DNA from: Vitrella brassicaformis
Lineage: Eukaryota; Sar; Vitrellaceae
Length of the DNA stretch: 64,000 nt
Direction of reading: 5' to 3'
NCBI GenBank assembly: GCA_001179505.1
Contig: CDMY01000316.1
Location: forward strand, 39,737 to 103,736
Part shown: positions 21,971 through 33,379 of the stretch, piece by piece
Layout: every line of letters starts with the position of its first letter
How positions within the stretch are numbered: the first letter of the stretch is position 1
Position numbers and translations under genes: made by a program
The notes under the pieces: generated by a model
Told to the model about the DNA's origin: nothing
The model's database searches: none
What the model saw: only the letters and a program-made list of their open reading frames with translations

Positions 21971-24900
21971 TCAATTCTGCTCCTGTGCGGTGCGGTCTTC
22001 GCCCACCTCCCCACCACCGCCACCGCCCCCGCCCCCTTCATGCCCCTCATGCTCCTCGGCCACTCGCGGCGTCCCGCTAACAGACGTCTCCCTTGTTCTC
22101 GGCTGGTGCTCCTTGCCCACGCCGCCCGCTTCAATGCCAACACCACCAGTGGCACCGCCCTTGGTCGCCGCACTGGTAGAGTCCTGCGACAGCGCCGCTG
22201 CGCGCGATGACGACACGTTGGGCGCAGACGAGGAAGGGGGCGACACCGACGAGTCGGGGGACAGGGCCCTGCTGGGCGAGAGTGCTGGAGGGGTGGGAGG
22301 TGGCGTGGATGTGGGTCGGGGAGGGGGCGGTGCCTTCCTTCTCAGGGCGCGTTCGTATCGGTGTCGGTCTGAGATGCGGTCCTTGGCCTCTTGGGCGGCT
22401 CGCACGCGGCCCTCCGTGAGCAGTAGCAGGTCTTCGCGCAGGGTGGAGTCGGACTGCAGGAGGGCCTCGTCGGCCACCGGCAGCAGGGGGTAGTTGGGCG
22501 TCGTGCGGATGTCCCAATAACGCACATTGTCGAAATCGAGGTAGCCCAGCCACGTACTGAGACCAAACACAGGCACAGGCAGACACGTGTGTTGGTGTTG
22601 CTGCGGGCGGGGGGCCAGGGGGCAGGTTTGGGTGTGTGTGTGGGTTTGTGCCCACCCGTTGACTCTGCTGAGTATGTCGCCGTAGCTGTCTTTGATGGTG
22701 CCCTCGAAGTAGTCGGTGGGCTTCCCCCGGACACTGCCAAACACATACTCACACGAGTTGCCTACACACATACACACACACACACGCAGACAGACAGACA
22801 GACAGACGAGATCGATGCACATGAAGCATGCAGGTCGATTTACCTACCCAGTGAGTCCTCCACACGCATCCTTCCGAGGATCTCGTGGCGACACACAGGG
22901 CCGTACAGAGTGCCTGAGTGCCACACCACATGCGTTGAAAAGCGAGCCGTTGCACACACCCACCAATACATGGATGGATGGCTACCCCTTGTGTGTATTT
23001 CACCTACCTGTCCAGACGTCCCTGGGCAGTTTGGTCATGGTGACGGTGTGCCCGTCGGTGAAGTCGACGAACCGCTTCCCCGAGTTGTACAGGTGCATCT
23101 GGTTCAGAATGGCGTAGGCGCTGAAGATCGAGTACCCCCAAAACAGAAAACGGTCCTCCGCACCCACAATCTGACAAAGGCACATGGACAGATGGATGGA
23201 TGGATGGAAGCGTCAAATGTGCCTGTGGCTACTCACCTGCCAGTGGGTCGTTTGGGGCACGTGCGCTGTCTGCTCTGAGTAGATGCGGGTGCCGTCTGCA
23301 GGCGGCAGAGAGACACAGTGACAAGCACAGCCACGTGCATGACGCCGCCAACATACACAGCGGCACAACACACACATACCTGGGAGGAAGGCCTGGTAGG
23401 TCTCCCCGAGAGTGGGGTTGATCTGACCATTACCAACACAGACCACAGACCACACACAGACATGAGAGCGGTGTCTACGCGTGTGCGCCACGCCATCGAT
23501 GATCACGCCGACTCACACACCGGTTTGAGGAAGTCTGAAGTGACGTGCAGTGAGGCAATGTACATGGCGACCACCAGCTTGAGCCGCTCAATGGGGTTGC
23601 GACTCGCGGCAGCTCGACGCAGATACAATGGCACGTACGCTGCACGGTGAGGGACAGCCAGACACACACACACACACATACATACACACACGAGTTAACC
23701 TAACGCCCACACAGCCCACCCACCGAGCACACAGCGTGGAGCTGTGTCGGTCGCTTACTGCATGCGAGGGTGGTGGTTTGGAGTGAGGATCCGGGCTTGC
23801 TGCAGCGAATGGGGAACGATATCCGAGTCAGGTTGAAGTTGCCTGCAGAGGGAGGGAAGCAATGGGGGGACAGACAAAAGGCAGCAAGATGTCATCCGTG
23901 AGCCGCTTGATGAAAGGTCGAATGGAAAGCAATGCATACCCGAGAGAATCTGCCGCCCAATCCACTTGAGCACTTCCTGCATCGACACACACACACACAC
24001 GAGCACACTTCCCATCTCCTCTCAACTCATCTGCACCGAGCTGACCTTGGCCACAGACCGCACCAGCACAAAGGTGTCTCGATCGGCCAGCAGCAGACCC
24101 CCCTTGGCGTCGGTGGTGACGTCACAGCAGGCGGGGCATTTGCGCGACCTGAGCCGCACGGTGCGGCCCGATGCGGGCCCCACCGATGTGGCTGTTGCGA
24201 TGCGGAAGTCGTCACGGGAGAAGGGATGCACCCACTCGTCCACCTCCTGATCACAGTGACAGAGAGTGACAGCCTGAGTGTGCGTGTGTGTCTGTGTGTG
24301 TTGGTAGGTTGGTAGGTTGCCTTGAGTATTCCTTCGGGGTGCGCCTCGTCCCTCGAGAAGCACAGACTCTCACGCGCACGACGCACCACCTGGTTGTCAA
24401 CACACAGCACAGTACTGCTTGACAGGTGTCATCACATCAATCCCCTCATATATTTCAGTGCGTAGGCCGACCGATTTGGCGTCGCATTCGAATTCCGAGT
24501 CGTTGATCATGGCGTCCATCAGGCCCTCGCTCATGGGATCTGCCGCATAGACACACACCACACACGGCAGACGTCAATATGTGCACTGGTGCATGTGTTG
24601 TGTCGGTGTCGGTGAGCGGCTCACCTCCCCTCTCGAGGTAAGTGGCGGTGATTGATGTGTCGGAATCGTCCTGTGTGGGCAAGGCACGACAAACAAGAAT
24701 CGCACACAGGCACACATCAGACAGACGCTGGATGAGCCTCTGCGTGTGTGGCGGGGGATGGGCGGTGGGCGATTTACCCCGTCCGAGTCGATGTCGAAGA
24801 AATCGGGGTTTGCGGACAGCTGTGTGTCTAGTATGCGGTTGATGGACGCCTGCACCTCCGGCAGTCCCTTGGTCTGGTCAAGCAGCGCCCTCAAACTCAC

Positions 24901-27103
24901 CGTCAACCTAAAGACATGTAGACAGACACCAGACACACCAGGTGTGTGGGATCGCTGCCACCCGTTCCGTTCCCCGCGCCGCGCCCTTTCCCTCATTATA
25001 TCTGCGTACGTACGCCTTTTGTAGCCTCGTTTGCGCACTCACCGCGCCAACGCCCCCGCCATCCGCTATATGAGGTCACACACAGGCAAGGCAACCACTG
25101 AGCATCTTTTGACCCTCAACACACCCCGCCCACCGACCCACCTGGTGCATTTGACACGTTCCTCCGGTGCCTCCTCTCGCTCCGCCGCTCCCTCGCTTCA
25201 CCACCCACACGCAGTCCTCCACCCCCTGCCGCCGTTGTTGTCGGCTCGGGTGAGGGTGACTCGTCCATTGACGCCTCGACAGGCTGATGACCCGCATCAG
25301 TCACCACCGAGATCACTCCACCTGGAGAGAGGGAGCGTCCGCACATCCATCCATCCATCCATCCATTCGTGTGGATGGATGTGTTTGGCTTGCGTGCTGC
25401 GGGCGGCTGGCTCACCTCTATCGGCGATTTGTGTTGGGAGTGTTGCCGATGGGGGATGGGAGGTGTGTTGGTGCGGTGGGGGAGGAGGGGGTGGGTAGAG
25501 GACGGCCATGATGGTCCGGGGGGTCTCTATCAGCCCACGGGAGGTCTCGGTCACCAAGTCAAGCACACCTGACCAACACACACAGACACACATGGCAGAT
25601 GGGATGTGTGTGTGCGTGCATCTGTTTGCGGCTGACATACCTACCAGCAATAGGTTTGCAGACGAGGTATGCGATGCCTTTTACGATGGCCAGCGGCAGC
25701 CTCTCCAGCCCGCCGCCCTTCTGCAGCTCCTGCAGCGGACACGTCAATGGGCCCAACACACCACCTGGCACAGCACACACCACACACAAGTGTGCAAGTC
25801 GATCAGCCAGCCAGGGAGGGTGGATGTTTGTGTGGATGAACGAACGTACCGAGCACTTCAGCAGTGAACAGTATGAGTCCCCGGACCAGCCCCTGTGTGA
25901 CGTCAGACGGGCGGCTGGAGCGGTCGCGATACGACTCATACGGCGGGTCATCAGGCCTCCTAAACACACACACACACACGCACACACGCACACACAGACA
26001 AAACACAACACAAGGGAACAATTCTCATACATCACTTTTCCTGCCTGCCTGTGTGGCGGGCGTCTCTGCCTGTACTTGCCTGAAGACGACGACTGGGCCG
26101 TCTCTGAGCATGTCGCTGAGGTTCTCCAAGCCCCAAAGAACCCTCTCCACAAGGGAGGCCACCAAACCCACCACCCACACCAACACTGACCCATCCACAT
26201 CTGACAGACACAATCACACAACCACACAACCACCCACAGTCCAGCCACCACACCACACGGTGCTCAAGGCCACACACCACAACTAGCGGCTGGTGGGTGG
26301 ATCTTTCTCACCCTGTCTGATGGAAGGAGAACGATTGCTCCTGGGCGGTGCGATGATGGCCGGCCGTGTCCGTGTGCGGCTTGAGGAGGTTGTGGGCGGG
26401 GCAGCGGCAGCGGAGGGCATGGCGTGTGTGAACGCCTGGTAAAGGTCGTGGTACTCCCTCTTGGTGCCCGCCGTCACCTGGTAGACCTCACCACGCTCCC
26501 CGTGGACGCGGAACGAGAACGCATCCTGACACGCTGACACACACACAGACACACACACACATGACATGCATATGCAGCCTGCACTGAGGAAGGGAGACCG
26601 ACGGACGCGTGGGCGCGTGGGTGTGCTTACATGTCCACTCCGCGGGTGCCAGAGGCGCGACCTTCTGGATCCTGATCTCACGAAGGACCCGGGAAGACGG
26701 CCGCTGCATTGAGATAGACAGACAGGCAGACAGACAGGCGAGCAGATCTGTCAACAAACCGGCATGCACCTCCAGTGCACTCACCGCAGCCCACCTGGTG
26801 AGTGGTCATCTTCCCACGTTGCACATCGAGAGTGAAGAAGAGCTGTTTCAGGACGGGCCCCTCGTCCGTCGGCCCCTCCACCACTCGCCAGATCCGCCCC
26901 TCCCTGCTGCCGCCGCTGACACTGCTACTGTGGCCATTGCTGTTGGTGTTGCCTCGGATCTGTGCCGGCACTCCGACGCCGTTGTCCTCTCGCGGCGACA
27001 CCGAGGGGTCTTCGAACTGCTGGTACTCCCGCATGCCGCCTGCCACGCCGCCCTTGGTCATCATCATTGCCGGCCCCTCCTCGCAAGAGATGCATTCACC
27101 CAT
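21971..27103 (-). CDS. Oxysterol-binding-protein-related protein (PH domain plus ORD lipid-transfer domain)
   Basis: A gene of about 17 exons. An N-terminal PH-like domain is encoded by 27103-26400 (GRIWRVVEGPTDEGPVLKQL, IRIQKVAPLAPAEWT, FSFRVHGERGEVYQVTAGTK, YHDLYQAF). A long polar linker follows, then a lipid-transfer domain (about 23900-22500): NLTRISFPIRCSKPGSSLQ, PIERLKLVVAMYIASLH, INPTLGETYQAFLPDGTRIY, SEQTAHVPQTTHWQ, YFEGTIKDSYGDIL. The signature EQVSHHPP of OSBP/ORP proteins appears as EQTAHVPQ, so one of the two histidines that bind the PI4P phosphates is lost. The C-terminal tail is Pro/Ser/Gly-rich. Role by family: sterol or phospholipid exchange at membrane contacts. The Met at 27103 gives MGECISC, a possible acylated start; an upstream TTG frame start is disregarded. 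Confidence 0.75.
22770..22808. repeat. (CA)n(CAGA)n microsatellite in intron
   Basis: CA units then CAGA units lie between exons of the OSBP-related gene (just before the exon starting GNSCEYVFGSV in transcript orientation). Confidence 0.8.
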
Positions 27104-29184
27104 ATACAATGATGATACCCTGGCGACGTCAAGGCTGGTGCCTGGTGTGGCCCTGGCAACGGCGGAAGGAGAGATCTGCCGCCTCCTTTTCAAGCTCGCA
27201 ATGAGGACTCAAGAGGAGTCGCGATTGGACTGTGTGCAATAGCCTGTCGGCATTCGTGTTCGACGCAGGTGAAGCAGCTGACTCGACAGGTCTGGCGTAT
27301 CATCCAGGGCGTCAGCCACCATCAGCCCGGTGACTTCCATCTCTCTCATGGGGTCGTGTTTCCTCCCAAGACCTGCAGAAAGGAAAGGCCTGGCTGGCGG
27401 CAAGAAGGCCCCGTGCGAGAACAAGAGCACCGAAGATATAGGGAGGCGGTGACTTAGCGGCAGACTACCTGCGAGGGAACGGCAATGGGTCAGCTGTGAC
27501 CAAGAAGGGCTGCTGTACACCAAGAAGGAGAGGTCAGGCACCGCACCCACGGCACACGGCCACGAAGACTGTCGTGTGTTGGTCTGTGTGTCACGCCGCA
27601 TGTGTGTATGTGCGCAGACAGACTGGAGGCTCAGGACGTGAAGGACTAATCAGACGACTGACTCGAGTACGTCACTGCCGAGTGATTGAGCGATCCACGC
27701 ATGGCACCATCGTGTGTGCTGCTGGTGCAGTCTCAGCCACGATTATGTGTTGGCGTCGCTGGCCACTCCTGCTGAAGTGCATGAGTTGGAGTGAAACCGG
27801 TGGCTCGTCGAGCTAGCTCATGGAGACGGCCGTCGAGCTCAGCATGCAATGCCGCTGCAGAGCGGCGCATCCAAACCCACTAAGGCACCCGCAGCCGAGC
27901 AGCCGAGCAGCCGAGCGCCGCAGAAGCTGCTGCGTGTGCCTCCACGCCGACATCCGCTGCTGAAGGGTGGGATGAGAAGGGAGGAACACGCGACGCACCA
28001 TCTTCATTGCATCTCTGTATGTATCGCTTCCTCGTGTGCACCAATCAGGTGTGGCGTGCCAGTGTGTGGTGGGATGCCAGTGAGTGCTGTTGGACGAGTC
28101 GTCGACGGAGGAGCAGCTGCTCCTCTGAGGCAATACAAGACTTCGTCAGCGAGAGCGGTCCGTATGGTGACCATTAGGCATCCCGCTGGATGTACGTGTC
28201 TGTCTCTGTCGCTGTGTGTGTGTGCCAGGTTGGAGTGAGTGTGACATCTCTCGTGTGTGTCAGATGACGGACGGACGAGTCCGTGGAGTCCGAGGCCTCA
28301 CAAGAGCACCACGCCCTGCAGCACGAGTCATACATATCCATCTCTCCGTTTGCCTGTCTGCCCATCGCTGACTGCTACTCCTCTGGAGTCGCTCAGCAGC
28401 ATCGCAGCGGTGGATGCCAAACGGGCGCCGGCCGGCCATCCACGCCGCTCTCCGTCACGCCGCACTCGAGAAGGAGGAGACGGCTGGTGCTGCTGCTGCC
28501 TATGGTGATGGCGGGGAGGGCACGTGCGCCACGTGCCTCACTTTCTGCAGTCGTATTCTTGCCATTTCTGCAGCAGGTCAGTCACGACGCACACGACGGT
28601 GACGATGGATCACGCACGCTGCACACCCATTCTTACCTTGCTGTTGTGTGTTGTATGTGTGCAGGAGTGTCTGTGTGAGGGTTGCTGCCGTGACATGACG
28701 GCAAAACACGAGGCGGCTGTAGCTCTCATGCGCCTCTGGCGCGCACTCGAATCAGTGGCTGTGTACGTGTGTCTGTGCGTCTGTATTTGTGACAGACTTC
28801 TTCATTCGGCTGCGTGCCTCATTGCTATGTTGTGCATGAGACGATGGACCCGACCGTGTCCGTCCATTTGTGCCCTTCTGTCATAGTATATGTGAATATC
28901 ACTCGGCCACCGTCGCGCACACATGGTTCATGTAAGGTTCACATCGTAAGTGACGCGCACACACACACGCAATCACGTACACTTCGATGGGTCCGTCTGC
29001 TCGAGAGCAGCACGGGCGAGCAGCTGGCACATGCAAGTGGTCAAAGCATGCACTCAATGAGTGCACGGCTGTGTTATTCCATGTAGCTACGCCGGCCAGA
29101 GGGCGGGCACACATCCCTTCTGCCCTCTTAATTCATCTACAGCAGACGCCTGCATGCACCTCCCATCTAATTCAGACATGCATC
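27104..29184. other. Upstream region of the OSBP-related gene; one possible small gene inside
   Basis: The 8-mer AGCTCGCA (reverse of TGCGAGCT) lies at 27193-27200, about 90 bp upstream of the OSBP-related start codon, so the first 200 bp are probably its promoter. The remainder has moderate coding texture on the + strand (see 27849-28887) but no confident gene. Repeats are sparse compared with other intergenic intervals. Confidence 0.4.
27849..28887 (+). CDS. Possible spliced gene encoding a Cys-rich protein (low confidence)
   Basis: An exon from ATG 27849 (MPLQSGASKPTKAPAAEQ) ends at a good donor (GTATGT near 28017) with an acceptor at about 28049. Later, LSAVVFLPFLQQ joins in phase 0 across an intron at about 28577-28664 to ECLCEGCCRDMTAKHEAAVA, then LMRLWRALESVAV. 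The Cys spacing suggests half of a zinc-binding site, but the two halves of a RING finger cannot be put in one frame. Exon joins between 28050 and 28577 are unresolved. No function can be assigned. Confidence 0.25.
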
Positions 29185-31265
29185 TCACTCAAATAGCCAC
29201 TCGTCCTCGTCGGGCGAATTCGGCACGTGGTGCGTCGCACGGTAGGAGGTCTTCCGCCGCTTGGGACTACTGGGCAGCTGCAGGCATATAGCAAATAATC
29301 ACAGAGTGAGACGTTTTTGTATGCATGTCAGTCACGTGTACCTGAGTGGCTTTCCCCGCAGGCCGCTTGATGCCGGCGGCGTACCATGTGGCGTACCGGC
29401 GGCGGGTGATGTCGTCACAAACTAACCCCGCTGGTTGACTGAGCCGACAGGGAGACGGGAGGCAGCCACACATGCACTTCTGTGGCATGTCTGTCCCTCT
29501 TCTCTCTGTCTCTATGTGCATGTGTGTACGCAAGCTCGAGCAGCTTCCGGCAATTCTGGACACACACGCATGGACGAATGAATGAAGGAGTGAGTCAATC
29601 ACCTCAGTGAGTGTGTGCCTATTCGTCTCTACCTTGACGCCAGCGCCCTCATGACCAACATGGCCATGCCCGCCCTTGGAGGAGGGCGAGCCACGGGGGG
29701 CCTTCTTGGCGTGGTGGTCAGGGGCTGCTGCCGCGGCAGCCCCTGACGAGTGTCGCATTCGACGCTCAGCTAACTTGAGCTCCAACTGATGGACAGAGAC
29801 ATACACAGAGAGAGGTGAGAGACATGGGCAAATGTGTGTGTGTTTGAATGGGCTGTGTGTACCTTCGTCGGTTTGGTCTGGCACTTCTCCAACGCCTTGC
29901 GAAGGCGCTCCTCCAACTGCACCAGAGAGCGTGGCAGACAAAAACACCCACACGTGTTTCTCTCGCACAAGCGCACCTTCGCTACTTTCTGGGCAGCCTC
30001 TTGTTCGGCCCCCTGTGGCCGCTCGAGAGCCTGATTGACGTGACACAAGAGGAGCAGCTTTTGCTTTGGCGTCACACACACACCTCGCGCAGCTCGTCTT
30101 CTAACAACTGAATCTGCACACGTGGAATGGTCAGATGATGACACACATGCTCACACCTGGTGGGTGTGGTGTCGGAGTGTGTGCGCGCGTCTCACCTTCT
30201 GCGTCAGCTCCTGGCATTTCTCGAAGTGTTTTGTGGCCCAATACTGAGGGCCATAGTCTGACAGAATCTCCTGTCATACACACGCACGCACCAAAACGAC
30301 GACAACACTCACACACACAAACACACACGTGGCGTGCGGAGCGACCTACCTCGCCCTTGTTAATTTTCCTGACGGCGACGAGTACGACGGAGGGCACCGA
30401 CCAGAGGAGGCACTCCTCTGCCCTGGCGTTCGGCGTCTTCTCCTGCTCAGGGGGAAAGTTCCGGTAGTCGTTTACCATCCCTGAGCAACAGAGCCATTCA
30501 TGGAACATGACAGCATCGCGAGTGGGTGCATGTCGAACCAACCCATCTCTGAGCGCAGGTTGAAGCCGTCGAGACAGAACAGGCCCCCGCCGCCCTTTCC
30601 AGCCTCACGGTACAGCGACAGGTCGTACAGGTATCTGTCACTGTCTTTGCTCTCCTCCTTCCTCATTGCCGCTTCTTCGGCGCGAAGCACCACCCCGCCA
30701 TACACACCTGTGTGACATGCAAACAGCGTCCAGCCGCCACCGCACACAGTGTTTTCGGGTATCCACTCACCAAGAGTCGTGAAGGCCGGGATGTCAGGTG
30801 CCGCAAAACAGCCGTACGCAGTCCCGCCCTGCGAAATGCGCACCACCAAAGACAACATGGCATTGCGCATCCGCCCAGCAGCCCCTCATTACAACGTACC
30901 GTTTTGTCGAACGCGGGATGGTCTTCCTCCTCAATGCGGCTGATCACGACCATGGGCTCGTCGCGAGTGAGGGCCTCCCTGACGCTCTGCGTGAGGTTCT
31001 TCTTAGTCGTGGCGCTGGCGGCAAGCCCGTTGTTGCCGATGGCTATGCCCTTCTCGATCTCGTTGCAAGGCAGCGCCGTGATGGGCAGCTTAATGCCCGT
31101 GAATGATTGGCCCTCGAGCGTCAGATGCTGCAGCATGTCGGCGCGGGGGAAGGGCTTCCTCTTGTTGAGCATTTTCTTGTAGCCGGCGAGCAGGGATGCC
31201 TCCAGATCAGCCCGCCAGTATGATCCGGCCGCGTACATTACGCCCGGTGGCCACTCCCCCATCAT
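29185..31265 (-). CDS. SET-domain protein (putative lysine methyltransferase) with C-terminal coiled coil
   Basis: The start MMGEWPPGVMYAAGSYWRAD opens a 130-residue N-terminal region without a recognised domain. The SET domain spans about 30870-30200: GTAYGCFAAPDIPAF, then VYGGVVLRAEE, LYDLSLYREAGKGGGGLFCL, GMVNDYRNFP, ECLLWSVPSVVLVAVRKINK and GEEILSDYGPQYW. The last element is the typical GEEL..DYG..YW of SET domains. The usual NHSCxPN cofactor loop is replaced by VNDYRN, a variant I recall from some algal and fungal SET proteins. The C-terminal exons are coiled coil (LEERLRKALEKCQTKP) and a basic/acidic tail ending DEDEWLFE. Substrate could be histone or non-histone. The gene shares a divergent promoter with the J-domain gene. 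Confidence 0.75.
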
Positions 31266-31481
31266 GCTGCGAATCCTTGCGGATGTTCCAGTTCAGCCCA
31301 TCCCCGTTCGAAGTTTACGAATGTTTACTTTGGGTCTGGCGACAATAGACACGCGCACAAATAGCCGGACGTGGAACACCTTAGCTCGCATTGGTAGCCC
31401 GGGAGTCTGGGAATAGGAATTGGGCGTTGTCGGCATCCTAGCATCGTACCGCAGTAGTTCCGACGTTTCGAGCGGCCAGCG
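31266..31481. promoter_or_regulatory. Divergent promoter between SET gene and J-domain gene
   Basis: A 216-bp interval between opposite start codons contains AGCTCGCA at 31383-31390, almost exactly midway (about 118 bp and 92 bp from the two ATGs). Promoter function is inferred from layout and motif recurrence. Confidence 0.55.
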
Positions 31482-33341
31482 ATGGCGAGAAATCGCCGGA
31501 ATCGCAACCAGCAGCGGAGATATGGCGGGCCTCAGCCGCGACCTCAGCCGAGGCGTGGCGGCCGCACCGACTACGATGACGACGGCTACCATTACGAGTA
31601 CTATTATGGGCCTCCTGGGGGCGTGCACTTCTTCACCGAGCCTCCCAAGATAGGCGTGTGGCGGATGGTGGAGCTGTGGGCGGTTGGGATGTACGTGTGG
31701 GTGATGCTGCTGCGGGAGTACTTGATCGACCTCCTATACCCCACCAAGGCGCAGCAGGACGCCAGACGGACGTGGCAAGACTATCAGCGCAGGAAACAAC
31801 AGGTGCGCTGGCCGATCCACACAAACGACACCTCACACAGAGGACCACACAGAGGAGAAGCGAGCGTGTTTATGTGGGTGTGTGTCATGTGCATTGACTG
31901 ACGCAGGAGGAAGAATGGCGGCGCGGCGGGTGGGACAACGAGGAGGGTGCCGATGGCGGCCGCTGGGGCGATAGTGGTGTGCAGGAGGAAGAGGAGGACA
32001 AGGGCCCGCCGCCACACGAGGTCCTGGGGGTCAGCGAAGACGCGTCAGAGAAGGAAATACGCAGCGCATACAAAAAGAAGGTATCAACGCCAAGCCATAC
32101 TCGACCACTTTCCCACCCACCTTGTCTGTTGTGTTGTGTGAGATGTGGTGCAGGCGCTCATCCTGCATCCGGACAAGAACCCTGGCAAGGAGGAGTGGGC
32201 CAAGAAGCAGTTCCACGCCCTCGGCCGGGCGCACGAGGAGATGATGAAGCGCATCAACGCCAAGAGGGCTGCCGAGACCACCAACGACAGCACTGACAAT
32301 GACAATGAAAACAACGAGACCGGCGAGCAGGACACCCCCAACAACGAGACGGACCAAGGTAGGCAGCCGTGGCAATGGATCGGTGTTGTCGGTCGCTGTG
32401 TCAGCCAGCCTCTGTGGTCTGCATACATAGGTCGGTATCTGCTTGCTGTGTTGATTTGATGTGTATCAGATGGGCCCTCCGGGGCCGCCAGCCCTCGCGA
32501 GCGGGCCAGGGAGGAAAAGAAGAAACGAAAAGAGGCGGAGAGAGAGTTCGAGCGGTGAGGGAGAGAGTGAGTGAGTGCGTCCACCCAGCCACCGAGCCAC
32601 CCGTGGGCACCCAACACACACACACACACACACACACATGTTTTGTGTGTTCCATGTGTGTGCAGTCAGTGCAAGGCTGAGGATCAGCGGCTCAAGCAGG
32701 CCAAGGCGCAGCGGGCCAGAGAGGAGGCGGAAGGGTACAACATGCACAAAGACCACGCACAGGATGGTCGCTCTCCATTTCATATTTATTGTGTGTGTGT
32801 GGTGCAGGAGTTCTTCGGCAGCAGGTTTGGCGGACGGCTGGGACGGCTCGAGCCACGGGTTGTACAGCGAGTACAACAGCCCAGGCCACCTGCAGGCCAT
32901 CATTCGCGAGGACTGCCTGTAAGACATAAGACCCTCGCGCACAACACACACACACACACCATGCTGTGGTCGATTCCCCGTGTGCCTGTATCAGTCACCT
33001 GTTCGTCAAGATGCTGGTCGACCAGGTGCTGGTCGATCAGGAGGGCGTGGAGTCCCTGGCGTCCTTCCTGACCCAGGACTTGGGCCGCGGTTCCACCCCG
33101 CTGCACTTCTGCGCCTTCTTCGGACGGATCTTTATCGCAGGCAGATTGGTCCAGGTAAATAAATAAAGAGACGAACCAGCATCGACGAGAAACAGCGGCA
33201 TGTTACGGAGTGTTTCATGTGTGTGTCCTTGTCTGTCTGCATGAATGCAGCTTGCCCAGCAGCTCACTGATATGCGCGTCGAGCCGCTGCTGTTCAAAAC
33301 TCTCATCATGCAGAAAAACCAGGTGGGTGAACCTCCGCCTG

Positions 33342-33379
<38 letters not shown>

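Noticed and set aside
28480-28740. Possible RING finger (CATC...CLCEGCC)
   Set aside because: The two cysteine clusters cannot be spliced into one frame with a GT-AG intron, and the required His is absent.
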